DNA from: Protea cynaroides
Lineage: Eukaryota > Streptophyta > Magnoliopsida > Proteales > Proteaceae
DNA length: 64,000 bases
NCBI GenBank assembly: GCA_028583415.1
Contig: CM053266.1
Span: 41,845,758-41,909,757, forward strand
Reading direction: 5' to 3'
Made by a program: the position numbers and the translations under genes. Under the pieces are notes generated by a model. The model searched no databases. It was given only the letters and a program-made list of their open reading frames with translations, and was not told where the DNA came from. This document shows positions 21,651-33,092 of the stretch, in pieces. How positions within the stretch are numbered: position 1 is the first letter of the stretch; each line of letters begins with the position of its first letter.

Positions 21651-22330
21651 AACTGGTTATAAACATTCCAAACTCTTATGATTGGAAATTATCCGTCGGT
21701 CTGCGATCCCAGCAACCTGCAATCACAAAGATGAGACAAGGGAGTTGGGTGATTAAGCCCCAGATACACTTTGATGCCTAAGTCAGATTCCCAATGCAAT
21801 AGTCAAGAAATAGCAGAAAGCTATCTCTAGTTTAGAGAAAGAGGAGAACGAAAAGAGAGTTTGAGCATAGGAGAGAAGGAATGAGTGAATAGTGAGATGA
21901 TTTACCTTAGAGGCTCGTCCTTTACTTATAGAGATTGGGAAGAAGTATAGAGGAACCAGGACTTTGGGAAGTAGATCGTTAATGAGACTGTCAGGTGTCG
22001 CTCTGAGGGACGCCTAGGTCATAGATTTCAAGTAGGAGTAGGAGACTGTAGCTAAGGAAGCCAAGTCGATCAATAATAGAGTGACATGTGTCATCATACG
22101 AGTGGTCATATGATTGTGAAGGTCGGCATTGTATTGTACTAGGAAAAAGACTCCTACGACGTAGGCTGGTCACCTTAGGACTTTGGGCTCTGACCGGGAG
22201 ACGTACTCCAATAGAATTATACCTCCGACCAAGAACCATGTCCTGTTAGAACTGTACCTCCGCCCAGGAGGCGTATCTGAACGGAACTATGACTCCAAGT
22301 AGACAAGATAGAGCACCACTCTATCATGCC
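21651..22330 (-). other. Possible LTR fragment (minus)
   Basis: Reverse-strand reading shows a TATA-like ctctataagtaaaggacg near 21940, then a pyrimidine-rich leader (ctcattccttctctcctatg), as in plant LTRs. Short repeats of an agac/ggcgtac..tccaa..gaactat word appear at 22195-22300. Boundaries and family were not found. Confidence 0.3.
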
Positions 22331-22359
22331 TGGTCGCCCTATATAATTTTAAGTGTCAC

Positions 22360-22878
22360 GTGTAAGATTTTCATTGCATGATATTTTTCTCCCATAATAC
22401 AAACCAAATTTTCATTGGGTGATATTTTTCCCCCGTATCAGAAACCAAATCGTACATTCCAATACGTAAGCCATCTTTTGTTCTGAGAACTGTCCAGATA
22501 TGAAGGACCTGAGCTGAGTCACCTGACACATTACATGGACCAAAGGAGAAGAACAGTATACCGGTATTTCGGGAGAGTGGAACATGATACTTCCCTCCCA
22601 TCCAAATAGCCTAAAAACATGTAAAAGTATCATGTTCCATGGAGCTTTTCCTTTAACCAAGAACAGTACCTCTTGCCATTTCAGAAAGATACTCTTCTGA
22701 ATTTCTGGGTGATGCTGAATGAAATGTTCTCACTTGTATAGCACTCCAAGTAGAACATGAGGTGAGTTACTGTCAAATACTACAACATTAATAGATTACG
22801 CTCCTGAAGAAGAAGAAGAGTGTCTGGGCTTCTGAAAGCTTTTGATATTTCTACAGCCAAGTAGGAAAAATACAAAAA
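22360..22878 (+). promoter_or_regulatory. Upstream region of NLR 2
   Basis: Shares blocks with the region before NLR 1 (catgttccatggagcttttc, ctttaaccaagaac, ttctgggtgatgctgaat, gcactccaagtagaaca) and with the flank of the pseudogene at 52929-53540. A word gatatttttc-ccc is repeated at 22381 and 22421. No clear TATA box is visible at the expected distance. Confidence 0.65.
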
Positions 22879-25800
22879 ATGGCTGAAATCATTCCTCTGA
22901 TACAGAAACTAGCCACCCTACTAATAGATGAAGGTAATTTTATCTCAGAAGTAAAACCAGAAGTGGAGTCACTCCGCAAAGATCTCTTGCTGATGACTGC
23001 CTCTCTGAAGGACGCAGATGCAGCTGCAATACAACTGAAAAACGAGCGGGCAAAAGAGTGGGTGAAACAACTAAGAGAATTGGCATTCGAGGTAGAAGAT
23101 GCCATCGACGTCTTCGTATACAAAATGGCAAGGAAACAGCGTCACAACAGTATTGTTCAGAAGATCACCAAGTTCCCAAAGGACCTCATTTATGCTCACA
23201 AGCTAAGAGAAAAAATCCAAGTTATCAAAGGAAAGCTCAAGAAGCATTTCGAGCACAGAACAAATTATGAGATTAGGCAATTTGAAGAGGGTCAAAGTCA
23301 AATATCTGTTCAAGCCCATCAACTTGAAGCTTCAAACTCTCCCAATGTCGAAGTTGTGGGATTTCAAAAGGAAGCAGAGGAGCTGGCAAAGTTGCTGACG
23401 AAACAGGATCTCCATGGACAGTTACGTGTTGTCTCAATAACAGGCATGGGTGGTTTGGGTAAAACCACCCTTGCTCGAAAAATCTATGAAAGAGATGACG
23501 TGAGAAGGCACTTTAACTGTCAAGCCTGGATCTATATATCCAAAGAATATAAATTCAAAGATGTTCTGCACAAAATCATAGAACAAGTCATGATGCCTAC
23601 AGAGGAAGAGAGAGTGAAATTGTTGCCAATGGAGGAGGGAGATTTGGAAAAAAAGCTTTTTGATTTTCTTCGAGAGAAGAACTATTTCTTTGTTGTTGAC
23701 GATATATGGACTAAAGAAGATTGGGATAAACTGAGACGCATCTTCCCAGCTCCAAGCAACAGTATTCGGCAACGCAGAGTGCTGCTGACAACTCGTGATG
23801 AAGTTATACCCCGGTATGCCGATGAGATTACTCTTCCATACAAGCTACAACTTTTGGATGAAGAGAAGAGTTTGGAACTCTTCTTGAATGTGGTCTTTCG
23901 ATCAGTTGACAGAGAAGCAATTCTCAACAAGGAGATGAAAAATCTGGCAGAGAAAATTGTTGCCAAATGTGATCGATTACCGCTGGCTATTGTTGTAATG
24001 GGAGGCCTTTTATCAACAAAAAGGCCGACCATTTTTGCATGGAGGAATGTGCTTGAAAGTGTAGACTGGTTTCTAGACTCGAGTGTTTGTCACAAGGCCT
24101 TAGCTTTGAGTTACTCAGAATTACCTAATCATTTGAAGCCTTGTTTTCTTTATTTTGGACTTTTCCCATTAGAGACTGAGATCAAAAGGGACAGATTGAT
24201 TCGATTATGGGTCGCCGAGGGATTTCTGGAACCAAGAGGAAAACTAAGAATGGAAGAAGTGGGTGGAGAGTGCCTTGAGGAGCTGATGCAGAGGAACCTA
24301 ATCGAGGTTGCCAAGTGGAAACCAAATCAGGTACCTGATTCATTTATTATTCATGATCTCCTCTTGAACTTGGCAGCATCAAAAGCCAAGGAAGGTAACT
24401 TTCTTAACACCTCCACTTCTAAGAAGTCCTTGAAATCTTATCGTCGTGTAGCCCTCCATGGTGAGGAAAGTGACGAAATAACTGCAGCTCCTTACCCTTC
24501 CTTAACCTCAAATCTTCTGCGCTCATTACTCTCCTTCACTGAAATAACCCCATCTCTTTGTGGAAAGTTCAAATTACTCAATGTGTTGGATCTAGAGGGT
24601 GTCCCGGGTATTGAAAGCTTACCCAAAGAAATAGGAAAGCTCATTTGCCTCAAGTACTTGAACTTATCTGAAACCAACTTGAAAACTGTTCCATCTTGGC
24701 TTGGCAACTTGTATAACCTACAAACTCTAAATCTGTACAATACCAAGATTGGATCTGTTCCCATTGAAATATATAAATTGGAAAAATTAAGGCATCTTCT
24801 ATGCTTTAACAGAAACTGTAAAGGAACATCTGATGATTTCGTTGTTCAGAGTTCTGTTGGGGTTTTTTGGCGACGTCCATCTCCTAGACATATCCACCAG
24901 CTAAAGGATCTCCATACACTCTGGTTTCATATAAGCAGTTGGATAGAGGATGGCCTTGAAAATTTGACCAATCTTAGGGAACTGGGTATAACAGGATTTG
25001 GAGAACTCATGAAAAAATTTGGAGAGGCATTGTCCCGTGCCTTGGCCAAATTGGTGCTCCTCGAGGTCCTATTCCTGGCAGAACAAGCATGGTTAGGACT
25101 TGGAGAAATAATTCTTCCTTCATTTTCAGACCATCAGTATCTCCATGATATCACCATTATCGGAGCTGGCATTCTGAAACTACCTGACCTCAAAAACTTC
25201 CCACCGCATCTTACTAGGCTGCGATTGGGTAGCACTCATCTAATGGAAGACATGATGCAGACACTGGAGAAGCTACCCCAATTGAAGGATCTCAAATTAG
25301 ATTCGCACCCATATGATGGAGTGGAGATGAAATGCTCGTCAGGAGGGTTTTCTAAACTGGAGAATTTGAGTCTCATCTGGTTTGATTGGCTAATATCATG
25401 GAAAGTGGAAGAAGGAGCAATGCCTAATTTGAGGACATTGGAAATGAATCACCTTTTAGAGTTGAAATGGATGCCAGAGGGGATGAGGAACATCGCAACA
25501 CTAGAGAAACTTTCATTGTCAATGCCAAATGAGTTCCTTGAGAGGGTTAAAGAAGGTGGAGAAGATTGGGAGAAGATCGAACATGTTCCTTCCATCAATA
25601 TAAGGGAAGTACAAATCCCAACAGAGATTTCCCAACACATTGCTGAAAGTGAACAAGAACGCAGTTTACTTGCCGAAATTGAACGGGAACGCAGAGAGCT
25701 TGCTGCAATAGAACGGGAACGCAGTAAGATTGGTAAAATTGAACGTAGTTTGAAACATGTTGCTACGTTCTTGTACCCTGATGAAGTTGAACGCCAACGC

Positions 25801-26080
25801 AATTTGTTAGTCATTGCTGAATATGAAGCCAAACGCAGTTTGCTTGATGAAAAAGAAGGCAGTTTGCTTAAAAAAATTGAACAGATGATACCTCGTCAAT
25901 CCAGCGCAGCCTCGAGTATAGAGTCGGTGAGCTCTCTCTCTCTCTCTCTCTCTCTCGCTCCCTCTCCCTCTCCCTCTCCCTCTCTTCTCCCTTTCTCTGT
26001 ATGTTCGTGGGGGAGTAAAATGTGAAATTGAGCAAGTATGAGAAAAATGATGCGTTGTATTGTTTGATGTGCAGACGTAA
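22879..26080 (+). CDS. CC-NBS-LRR disease resistance protein (NLR 2), 1017 aa
   Basis: Close paralogue of NLR 1 on the same strand, 9.4 kb downstream. Exon 1 is 22879-25926, exon 2 is 26075-26080 (Thr plus stop). The intron has a (CT)n run and would otherwise be read as a Ser/Leu/Pro tail. The CC domain has the EDVID-like EVEDAID. The NB-ARC has GMGGLGKTT (about 189-197), kinase-2 FFVVDDIW, TTRDE, DRLPLAIVV and IHD at 491-493 in place of MHD. LRRs follow, then the coiled-coil tail with ERSLLAEIERERREL and AIERERSKI. Differences from NLR 1 are concentrated in the NB-ARC linker and solvent-side LRR positions. The frame is intact and probably functional. No integrated decoy domain other than the tail is seen. 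Confidence 0.95.
25927..26074 (+). other. Terminal intron of NLR 2 with CT microsatellite
   Basis: GTGAGC donor and TGTGCAG acceptor, as in NLR 1. A (CT)n run and a (TCCCTC)n run fill about 25930-25990, making this intron 41 bp longer than its counterpart. Confidence 0.75.
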
Positions 26081-26384
26081 TGATGTATATTGCTTTGGAA
26101 GGGATCAAACTACAAAAAGATACAAAACAAGTGGCTGCAGGTCTACTTCATGATGAATCCATGCCGTGGGAATGTCCTACAAAAAAGAAGTGGCTGCAGG
26201 TCTACATTTTTTTTATTTTGGTAGAACTGCAGGTCTACATTGTATCCCAGAAAAATGAAGTTAATTTCTCAAAGTTGGTTCACGTCGGTATCCTTTATTT
26301 CTCTGTCTTTACCCCCCAAAAAAAACACTTTATTTCCCGGTCTTCTAATATATAACTAATATTATTGCCATATGGTGTATGTGT

Positions 26385-26390
26385 AATAAA
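26385..26390 (+). terminator. Poly(A) signal candidate of NLR 2
   Basis: AATAAA in the context tgtgtaataaagt, at the position equivalent to that downstream of NLR 1. Confidence 0.6.
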
Positions 26391-26590
26391 GTGGGGGAAT
26401 TTCGATTTCATGAATGTCTGTCTTATTGGGGTGTTTTTTTATTTTTTATTCGGGTGTTTAAGGGTGGAATTGAGAGTGTTTGTCGTGGTTCTGACCCTAT
26501 TTGTAAAGTCTTGAACCTGATATCTGTTGTTGCATCTAATTAAACAAATTGTGATCCTTAAACAAAAAAAAAAAAAAGGGCTATATACAC

Positions 26591-27100
26591 TGGCTTTTTC
26601 CTTATGTTTTTTCTTCTTGTTTTTTTTTTCTTTTTTTATTTATAGAAAATTTATTTAGACCTCCTTTGATAATTCATTTACTATATAATAGTTGTGCCTT
26701 CTTTACATATAGTCGACTATCCAAAACTAACAATGTTAACTTAAATATTTTATTGACAAAACTACATTTTTCCTAATAGTACATAATCTAACTAATTTCT
26801 CATGTCCTATTTCCCTTTTGCCCCCTTGTTTTATGTTTTCTTCGTTCTCCATGATTGGAGTGCACTGCAAATTCTTCTTCTCCATTTTTCGTTGCGATCA
26901 TCTTCAATGGAGTCTCTTAGTTCTACCATAAATTTTGGAAAGCGTAACCCCTCAAGTCTTGATGAAGAAGGGGACAAGGTTTGGGGAAGAAATACTTTCA
27001 AATTTTATTGGTTCAATAAATTTGTAGAAACCGTATTGGATATGTTCTAGATAAAGGAGTGATGTAAGACTGGAGTTTCATATCCTAAAGAATGAAAGGA
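26591..27100. other. Intergenic, no gene recognised
   Basis: AT-rich sequence. An open frame at 26802-27050 shows no domain and no signal of being a gene. Confidence 0.5.
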
Positions 27101-27106
27101 AGTAGT

Positions 27107-28890
27107 TGTTAGGATTGGAGACATACAAACAAGAAGAAAACACAAAGAATTAACGTGGTTGAGCACCCGATCGTGGGATGCCTACGTCCACCAGAGAAAA
27201 AGAATGATTTTCTTCTATTCCCAAGAATAGTCTACAGAATTCTCTACTTGACAGGCTTATCTCATATGTCAACCTTACAACGTTCCAGCTCTCCACTATC
27301 AGAGGAGAATCCTTTGACAGCCTTTATAGCCTTACCTAAATTTTTCCACACAGAGGCAATATATAAGAAAACCTAGAAATCCTAATCCCACCACAATTAT
27401 AAGTTTATCTCGTACATGTAATAGACTAAACCCTAATACAAGTATAACTCTATTAATTGTGTGGACCCCACAGAATACAAGACACTAATCCAATAAATTT
27501 CCACCTGACTTGGATTCTGCAAACCACCTTGAAGAGAATCCGTTGATGTTGATTCTGTAAATCTGTCTCTGCTAAACCGCTACACCCAAACCGGCATAGC
27601 CCACACCCTGTTCGGATCCTGTCCGGATGTCCTGTACAGCTCACCACTGTACGATGTGAAGTGACTCCATCTCTTCCATTGCTGCAGTATCACCGGAAAG
27701 ATCACCGTCACTCACAATCCTCCTGCAACTCCAGTTGCACCTAGAACCCAAGCCTCTCACCATCGCACCTCCAATGCAAACCTTAAGAACCGACTCCTCA
27801 TCCCAGCCCTCTGCAACTCCAATTGCACCTGGAACTTAAGTCTCTCACCTCTGCACCTCCAACGCAGACCTAGAGATCCGACTCCTCGTCCCAGTTCGTC
27901 AGTACTCCCTTGTCCCATGGTACAACATCCACTAGCCATGATGCACCATGCCGGGATTCAATCCCGCCGTCAGATCCCGGAGAAAATCTCCCCGATCTGA
28001 CCAAATCCACAAGCAGCTACCATTGCTCCATCAATCGAAGCACGATCTCCCAGTCGTCGCTGACTATCCTCTCTGTAAGGATCCAACACCACATGTAATC
28101 CTACCACAAGCAAGAATACCACATGTGATAAAGCTCTGAGCCATTCTACTACTCTGTTTCACACCCAGGACTAAAGAGCAACCCTACCGTTGGAAAAACT
28201 TCATTGCTCCGACCAGATGATAGCCCATCTGAAACCACAGATACATCAAGCCACTTAAGCCTTTCTTCCACAGATCCCAGGTCCTTCTGTGGATCACCAT
28301 TAAAAGCATATTTTTCGACTGAAAAAAATCATCTCCGACCACACAACCGCAGTAAGGCTCAGCGTCGAAACCCCTTTTCTCTACGAACACCTCTTTTCTC
28401 CTTTTTTTCTTTTTTCTTCTTCTTCTTCTTCATACCTTCCACGCACCTCCCTCCTTCTCCTAGATCACTGATCGATTTATCGAACTTGGCTCTAATACCA
28501 CTTGTTAGGATTGAAGACACGCAAACAAAAAAAAAACACAAATAATTAACGTGGTTTAGCATCCCATCGTGAAATGCCTACGTCTACCAGAGAAAAGAGT
28601 GATTTTCTTCTATTCCCAAGAATAGTTTACAGAATTCTCTACCTGACAGACTTATCTTATCTGTCAGCCTTACAGCGTTCCAATTCTCCACTATCAGAGG
28701 AGAATCCTCTGACAGCCCTTACAGTCTTACCTAGGTTTTTCCACATAGAGACAATATATAAGAAAACCTAGAAATCTTAATCCCACCATAATTATAAGTT
28801 TATCCCGTAGATGTAATAAATCAAACCCTAATACAAGTATAACTCTATTAATTGTGTGGATCCCACATAATACAAGACACTACCCCAACA
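27107..28890 (-). mobile_element. Non-autonomous LTR retrotransposon, 1.8 kb, minus strand
   Basis: Two direct repeats of about 389 bp, 27107-27495 and 28503-28890, start tgttaggattg and end near ccccaaca (read on the minus strand, TGTTGGGG to CCTAACA). Beside the right-hand one, gctctaatacca (28489-28500) is the complement of TGGTATTAGAGC, one mismatch from the plant initiator-Met primer site. The element therefore reads right to left. The 1.0-kb interior has no gag or pol. The word agtagt is on both sides (27101-27106 and 28893-28898). It is larger than a classic TRIM. A related solo LTR lies at 59730. Confidence 0.85.
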
Positions 28891-30920
28891 CCAGTAGTAT
28901 AGCATTAGGAAACCAAATGGTCAAGAAAATCAGGGGAGAGAATAGTTCTGTTTATGAGAAGTCGGAGAGTTTATATATAGATGCTGTTTGTAGGAATTAA
29001 AACTCCTAGTAGCACTAGAAGTTGCAGGATATAGAGTTCTAGGGACCAGATTGGAACTATGATTTAAGGGATAAAAAATCAATATAATATGATAGAATTG
29101 ATGAGAAATAGGCCTCATAAAAGGTTAATGGGTTTGGTAGAAGGTTCTGTTATAGCTTGGAAGATATATAACAGAATATTATGGGCAAAACTGGATGATC
29201 GATTAAGGGATCCAAATGAATCCCTAGAATATTTGAAAGTTGTTTCATACCCTGAAATCCATGTGAAATGCCCTAAATCCTAGAATAGTTGAAACTCATG
29301 AATGAAGACATTACCTTCCAAATGTCAATTGGAGTAGTAGTCTCTGCCGGAATGACAATGAACTGAATGCCTTCTGCCGCATATCTTAAGCACCACAATG
29401 TTTAACCAGAATGTTTTGTAGTCTTCGGAGAAGACGATGGAGTTCGGTTGGGAAGATGCAAGATCGCAAGTGGAGTTGTAGAGTTCTGTGGTTTCTGTTG
29501 CAGAAGAAACCACAACTGAGAAATAAAACCCCTTTCAATGGTTTTAGCTTATTTAAGTAATTTCAGTTTAAATAGAGATATTAACGAAATTTTAACTTTC
29601 TTCACGTCAATATTTAACGTCCTTAACCTAACGATTTGGATTATTCTATTATAAAACTGTACTTTAAAGGTCGTCTCTATCATTTTTCTCGAGAGAAAGA
29701 TACTGTTGTGTAGTAATAGAATTATCAAGATTGGACAGATCCAAAAGCTTCATCTAGGTCCAATCGGAGTTAGACGACCAAGTGGCAAAGTGAGATGCTT
29801 GTTTGACATGTCGAGGCCCATTGCAGTTTGACTTTTGGATGACAAGAAAGCCATTCGACATCTCAGCTTCGTCTTTCCGCAGTTCTTCATTCCACACCAC
29901 TTCATTCCATTAATGGTGGAGGAATGAAGTGTTCCTGGAGGATTAAGCTCAGATCTCCGCACAACATATATAAACTAACCTCCGCATGCAAAAGATAAAG
30001 CAACCTAAACTTAGAGAGAGAGAGAGAAAAAAAAAAAAAAAAGTCTTTGACTTTTCTTCTGATTCTTTGTTTATATTTTCGTTTAATCTAAAACATTTAT
30101 GGGATATTGATGGTTTTTTTCCCCCCTTGATACGGAGAAACTGGTATTCCAGTGAGCGATAGGGAAGGAGGTATGACAGATGTTGCTATCGCTAATTGTT
30201 TGAGTTTTTCGAGAAGGCTGAACCTGTGAAGGAGGCAAGTGATGGCGTGATTGAAACCTCCTTAGTCACTCTGATGGCTAAATTAAAACTGAGTACAAAC
30301 AATTAAAATCGGAAACGAGACATACGAGAGCCCCTAAAAGTGGGTTTAGAGATAGAGAGAGAATGTGTATAAAATTAGCAAGGATTCAATCCGTTTGTTT
30401 TCGATTTAGGTAGTATAGATAAAGAGGGCATGGAGTGGCGTGTGTTTTGGGCCTTTTGGCATCATCTACCATCTGGCTGTGGATATCGTGCCTATCCAGA
30501 ACTCTTTGCCCTCAACATCAGTTATCGTGGCAGTTGGAGCAGTAGTTGGACAAGAGGTGGGTGTGATCCCACGATTGTATCCCGTGGAAGTTGGGTTTGA
30601 TTGCGAGTTGATGGGCTTATAGTCGTTAGATGCAGATCTCCTTGAGAACCATCTGACGATGGTTCTGAAATCTTAGCTTGTGATCGACGTCAGCAGCTGG
30701 CAAGCACCAAGATTAAATGTGCACCATCATAGGCGACCAATGATAGCCAGTTCGAGATTTGTGGGGTCGACTCCTTTATGGGGCCGACCTCTGAGTTGGC
30801 TTCCTCGAATGTGCTATATACATGCCTTCTTGCAGTTGGGACACTTTGATGTGTCCTTCTCCTATTGGTGGGATTGGTATTTGCCTAACAACAATTGAGG
30901 GTAGAACAGAAAGTTCTCCC
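28891..30920. other. Intergenic, no gene recognised
   Basis: Short frames only. It contains a (GA)n plus poly(A) run at 30013-30043. A short inverted pair (cactt/cattcc against ggaatgaagtg) lies at 29900-29935. I see nothing that can be called a gene. Confidence 0.45.
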
Positions 30921-31170
30921 CCTTCAGTCTTCTCTTATTCTATATTAGGGAATGCATTCTACATAATGAGAATGCATATCAAACGCAGCCGTAGTTTGTC
31001 TCACGTTATGAGTAAACGAAAAGTGTAGCAAGTGCAGATCGTCTACACATACGTGTATTCTGCATACTTGAAATCCTATCATCGTCGATGTAGTGTGAGA
31101 CCCATTAGATATGAATGTGACGAAATTTCATAAAAGATATATGCACACGCAGGTGAACTAGACACTCAAC
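30920..31170. repeat. Dispersed repeat related to 20870 and 54350
   Basis: The left part matches 20880-20960. The right part (gaaatcctatcatcgtcgat then gtagtgtgagaccca) matches 54375-54470 (gaatcctatcacagttgatg then tggtgtgggacc). This suggests one repeat family present in three partial copies. Confidence 0.55.
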
Positions 31171-31814
31171 AGGAGTGCATGTTCTTTATTTGATATTGCG
31201 AGGATCAATTCTCAGTATTTTTACTCACAATTCGTGCAATTTGTGGTTTGCCTATTAATATATTTTGTTATTTTTATCTTTTTTCTCAAAAATAAATAAA
31301 TATTAAATACTAGGCAGAACTCACACAACTTGCTTATAGACATCATTCACCTATAAAAACAATTTAATAATACAATGTTAGTAGGTCACTTGGATGGGAG
31401 AAAAGAAAAAGCTTGAATTTCAAGGAAGTGAGAGAGGAATAAAAGTATACATTCTTAGTGTATTTCATATTTCCTTTTTTATTTTATGGATTCGTAGTCC
31501 AAATCCTCTACTCTTCGGTTTTTCTATTCCCATTCTATTCAATCGTCATAATTTCAACGGTTGGATAAGATGAGGGTCAGAGAGCCGGGGAGGAGAGGAT
31601 TTTGATGGCCAATTTAAAATATTTTAAAGGAATTTAGTAATTTTTTTTTTGGTGAAAAAATATAGCATTTAAAGAATAAATGTCAGTAAATTATGCTAGT
31701 ATCTCTTCCCTCCTCATTCATAGGATGATTCCAGTTCGGGCCATGTGAAGCCATCAAATCTGCCGAAGGAAACGAACTACTAGGGAGCTGGCAAAAGGGT
31801 TTTGGCCATAAATA
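31171..31814. other. Intergenic, no gene recognised
   Basis: AT-rich, without open frames of note or recognisable repeats. Confidence 0.45.
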
Positions 31815-32462
31815 TTAAGGATGTCAATTGGTTTATAAATGGTTTATCGGTTTGATTCGGTTCAATTTGATTCAATTCAATGTTATTTTTTATAAAAGCC
31901 ACATCTGGTTTAACGATTTCTTATCGATTTTAATTAATTGATTCATAAACGATTTCTTACATGGTTAAAGAGAAAGAAACAAATATTCTACCATAGTAAT
32001 AATAGTTCAATAACAAAACATTAAACATTAAATAATAAACTAAAAACATCATATAAAATGGACATGAGTGCATGACATTATGTTACGGCATAACACATTA
32101 AAATTGTATATTACATATGAAATATTATACATTTAATTAGGCAGTTAACTAACTGGTTTTATTCAGTTTTCTAACAAGTTTTACTCGGTTCCCTTATAAG
32201 ATTAATATATCGATTAATCAACGGTTTAACGATTCTAAACCATAGTTGAGTTAATTAATTATATAAAAAATCAACACCAAACAAATTAATTTCGATTGAG
32301 AGTTGACAGAGCTTGGATCATCAACAGCCGTGCAGCTCTCGTAGCTATATTCTACCCGTTAGAATATATTGATGCAACATGCAGATGCATTCTCAATAGA
32401 TCAGATATAATTACAAGGGCTCCATGACCACAGAATATCCAAGTCTCGAATTGACACCCCTA
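31815..32462. mobile_element. hAT-like non-autonomous element
   Basis: The left end taaggatgtcaattgg and the complement of the right end (tcgaattgacacccct, giving aggggtgtcaattcga) form inverted repeats of the type seen in plant hAT elements. Inside, words of the form ggtttatcggtttgattcgg, and gtttaacgattctaaacca in the opposite sense, continue the inverted symmetry. It is AT-rich with no transposase. An 8-bp duplication is not clear. Confidence 0.55.
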
Positions 32463-32505
32463 TCCATAACGACAGAGAAGCGCTTTTTGTTTCTAGCAGA
32501 GGTAG

Positions 32506-32737
32506 GGATCCACATCCTCTCCTCCTAGAGGTTCTGGAGGAGGGGCGGCAACCCCATTAGATGGCCGATACCTGGACTCGGGTAAATCTGAGCCCTCCAT
32601 CCGAGTTGACACCCCCTTGTCGGCTCAGCTTGTCTGCTCGGATGGAGGGTTCGGATTCACCCGAACTCGACGTGTTGGCCATCTAACGGGGGTGCCGCCC
32701 CTCTTCCCGAACCTCTGGAAGGAGAGGATTTGGATAC
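32506..32737. mobile_element. Mutator-type MITE (copy B), 9-bp duplication
   Basis: Inverted ends ggatccacatcctctcc and the complement of ggagaggatttggatac. The flanking 9-bp repeat cagaggtag is perfect (32497-32505 and 32738-32746). The interior folds back on itself (gagccctccatccgag against ctcggatggagggtt; agatggccgata against gttggccatct). Confidence 0.88.
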
Positions 32738-32746
32738 CAGAGGTAG

Positions 32747-32850
32747 AGGCTAGAGTCCAAAACTCACTAAGTTAAGATACCAAAATTGCGTAAGCCAATC
32801 ACAGCCTATTGTAGGGCCCACTCGCCCACTATAAATACACTTGCTTTCAG
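32747..32850 (+). promoter_or_regulatory. Probable promoter remnant of the disrupted small-peptide gene
   Basis: Contains cactataaatacacttgc, a good TATA box (tataaata, about 32831-32838), after a stretch of ordinary sequence. Removing the MITE (32851-33092) and the TRIM plus LARD (33112-46772, with one CCCTT repeat) would bring this TATA box to about 145 bp before the ATG at 46886. That link is inferred from the transposon boundaries. Confidence 0.5.
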
Positions 32851-33092
32851 GGGTTCAAATCCTCTCCTCCCAGTGATTCGAGAGGAGGGGCGGTGGCCTG
32901 GATGGATGGCCGACACGTGGGGCTTGGGTGAATCCGAGTTCTCCATCCGAACTGACATCGAGCCGACAATCTGAGCCTACACGGGGTGTCTGCTCGGATG
33001 GAGGGCTCCGATTCACCCGAGCCCCACATGTCGGCCATCCAACGGAGGTGTCTCCCTCCTCCCGAATCAGTGGGAGGAGAGGATGTGAATCC
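32851..33092. mobile_element. Mutator-type MITE (copy C)
   Basis: Inverted ends gggttcaaatcctctcc and the complement of ggagaggatgtgaatcc. The interior (gatggccgacacgtgg against ccacatgtcggccatcc; ctccatccgaac against gctcggatggag) is foldback. Flanks tgctttcag and tgattttaa are compatible with a decayed 9-bp duplication. It begins about 12 bp after the TATA box at 32831. Confidence 0.82.
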
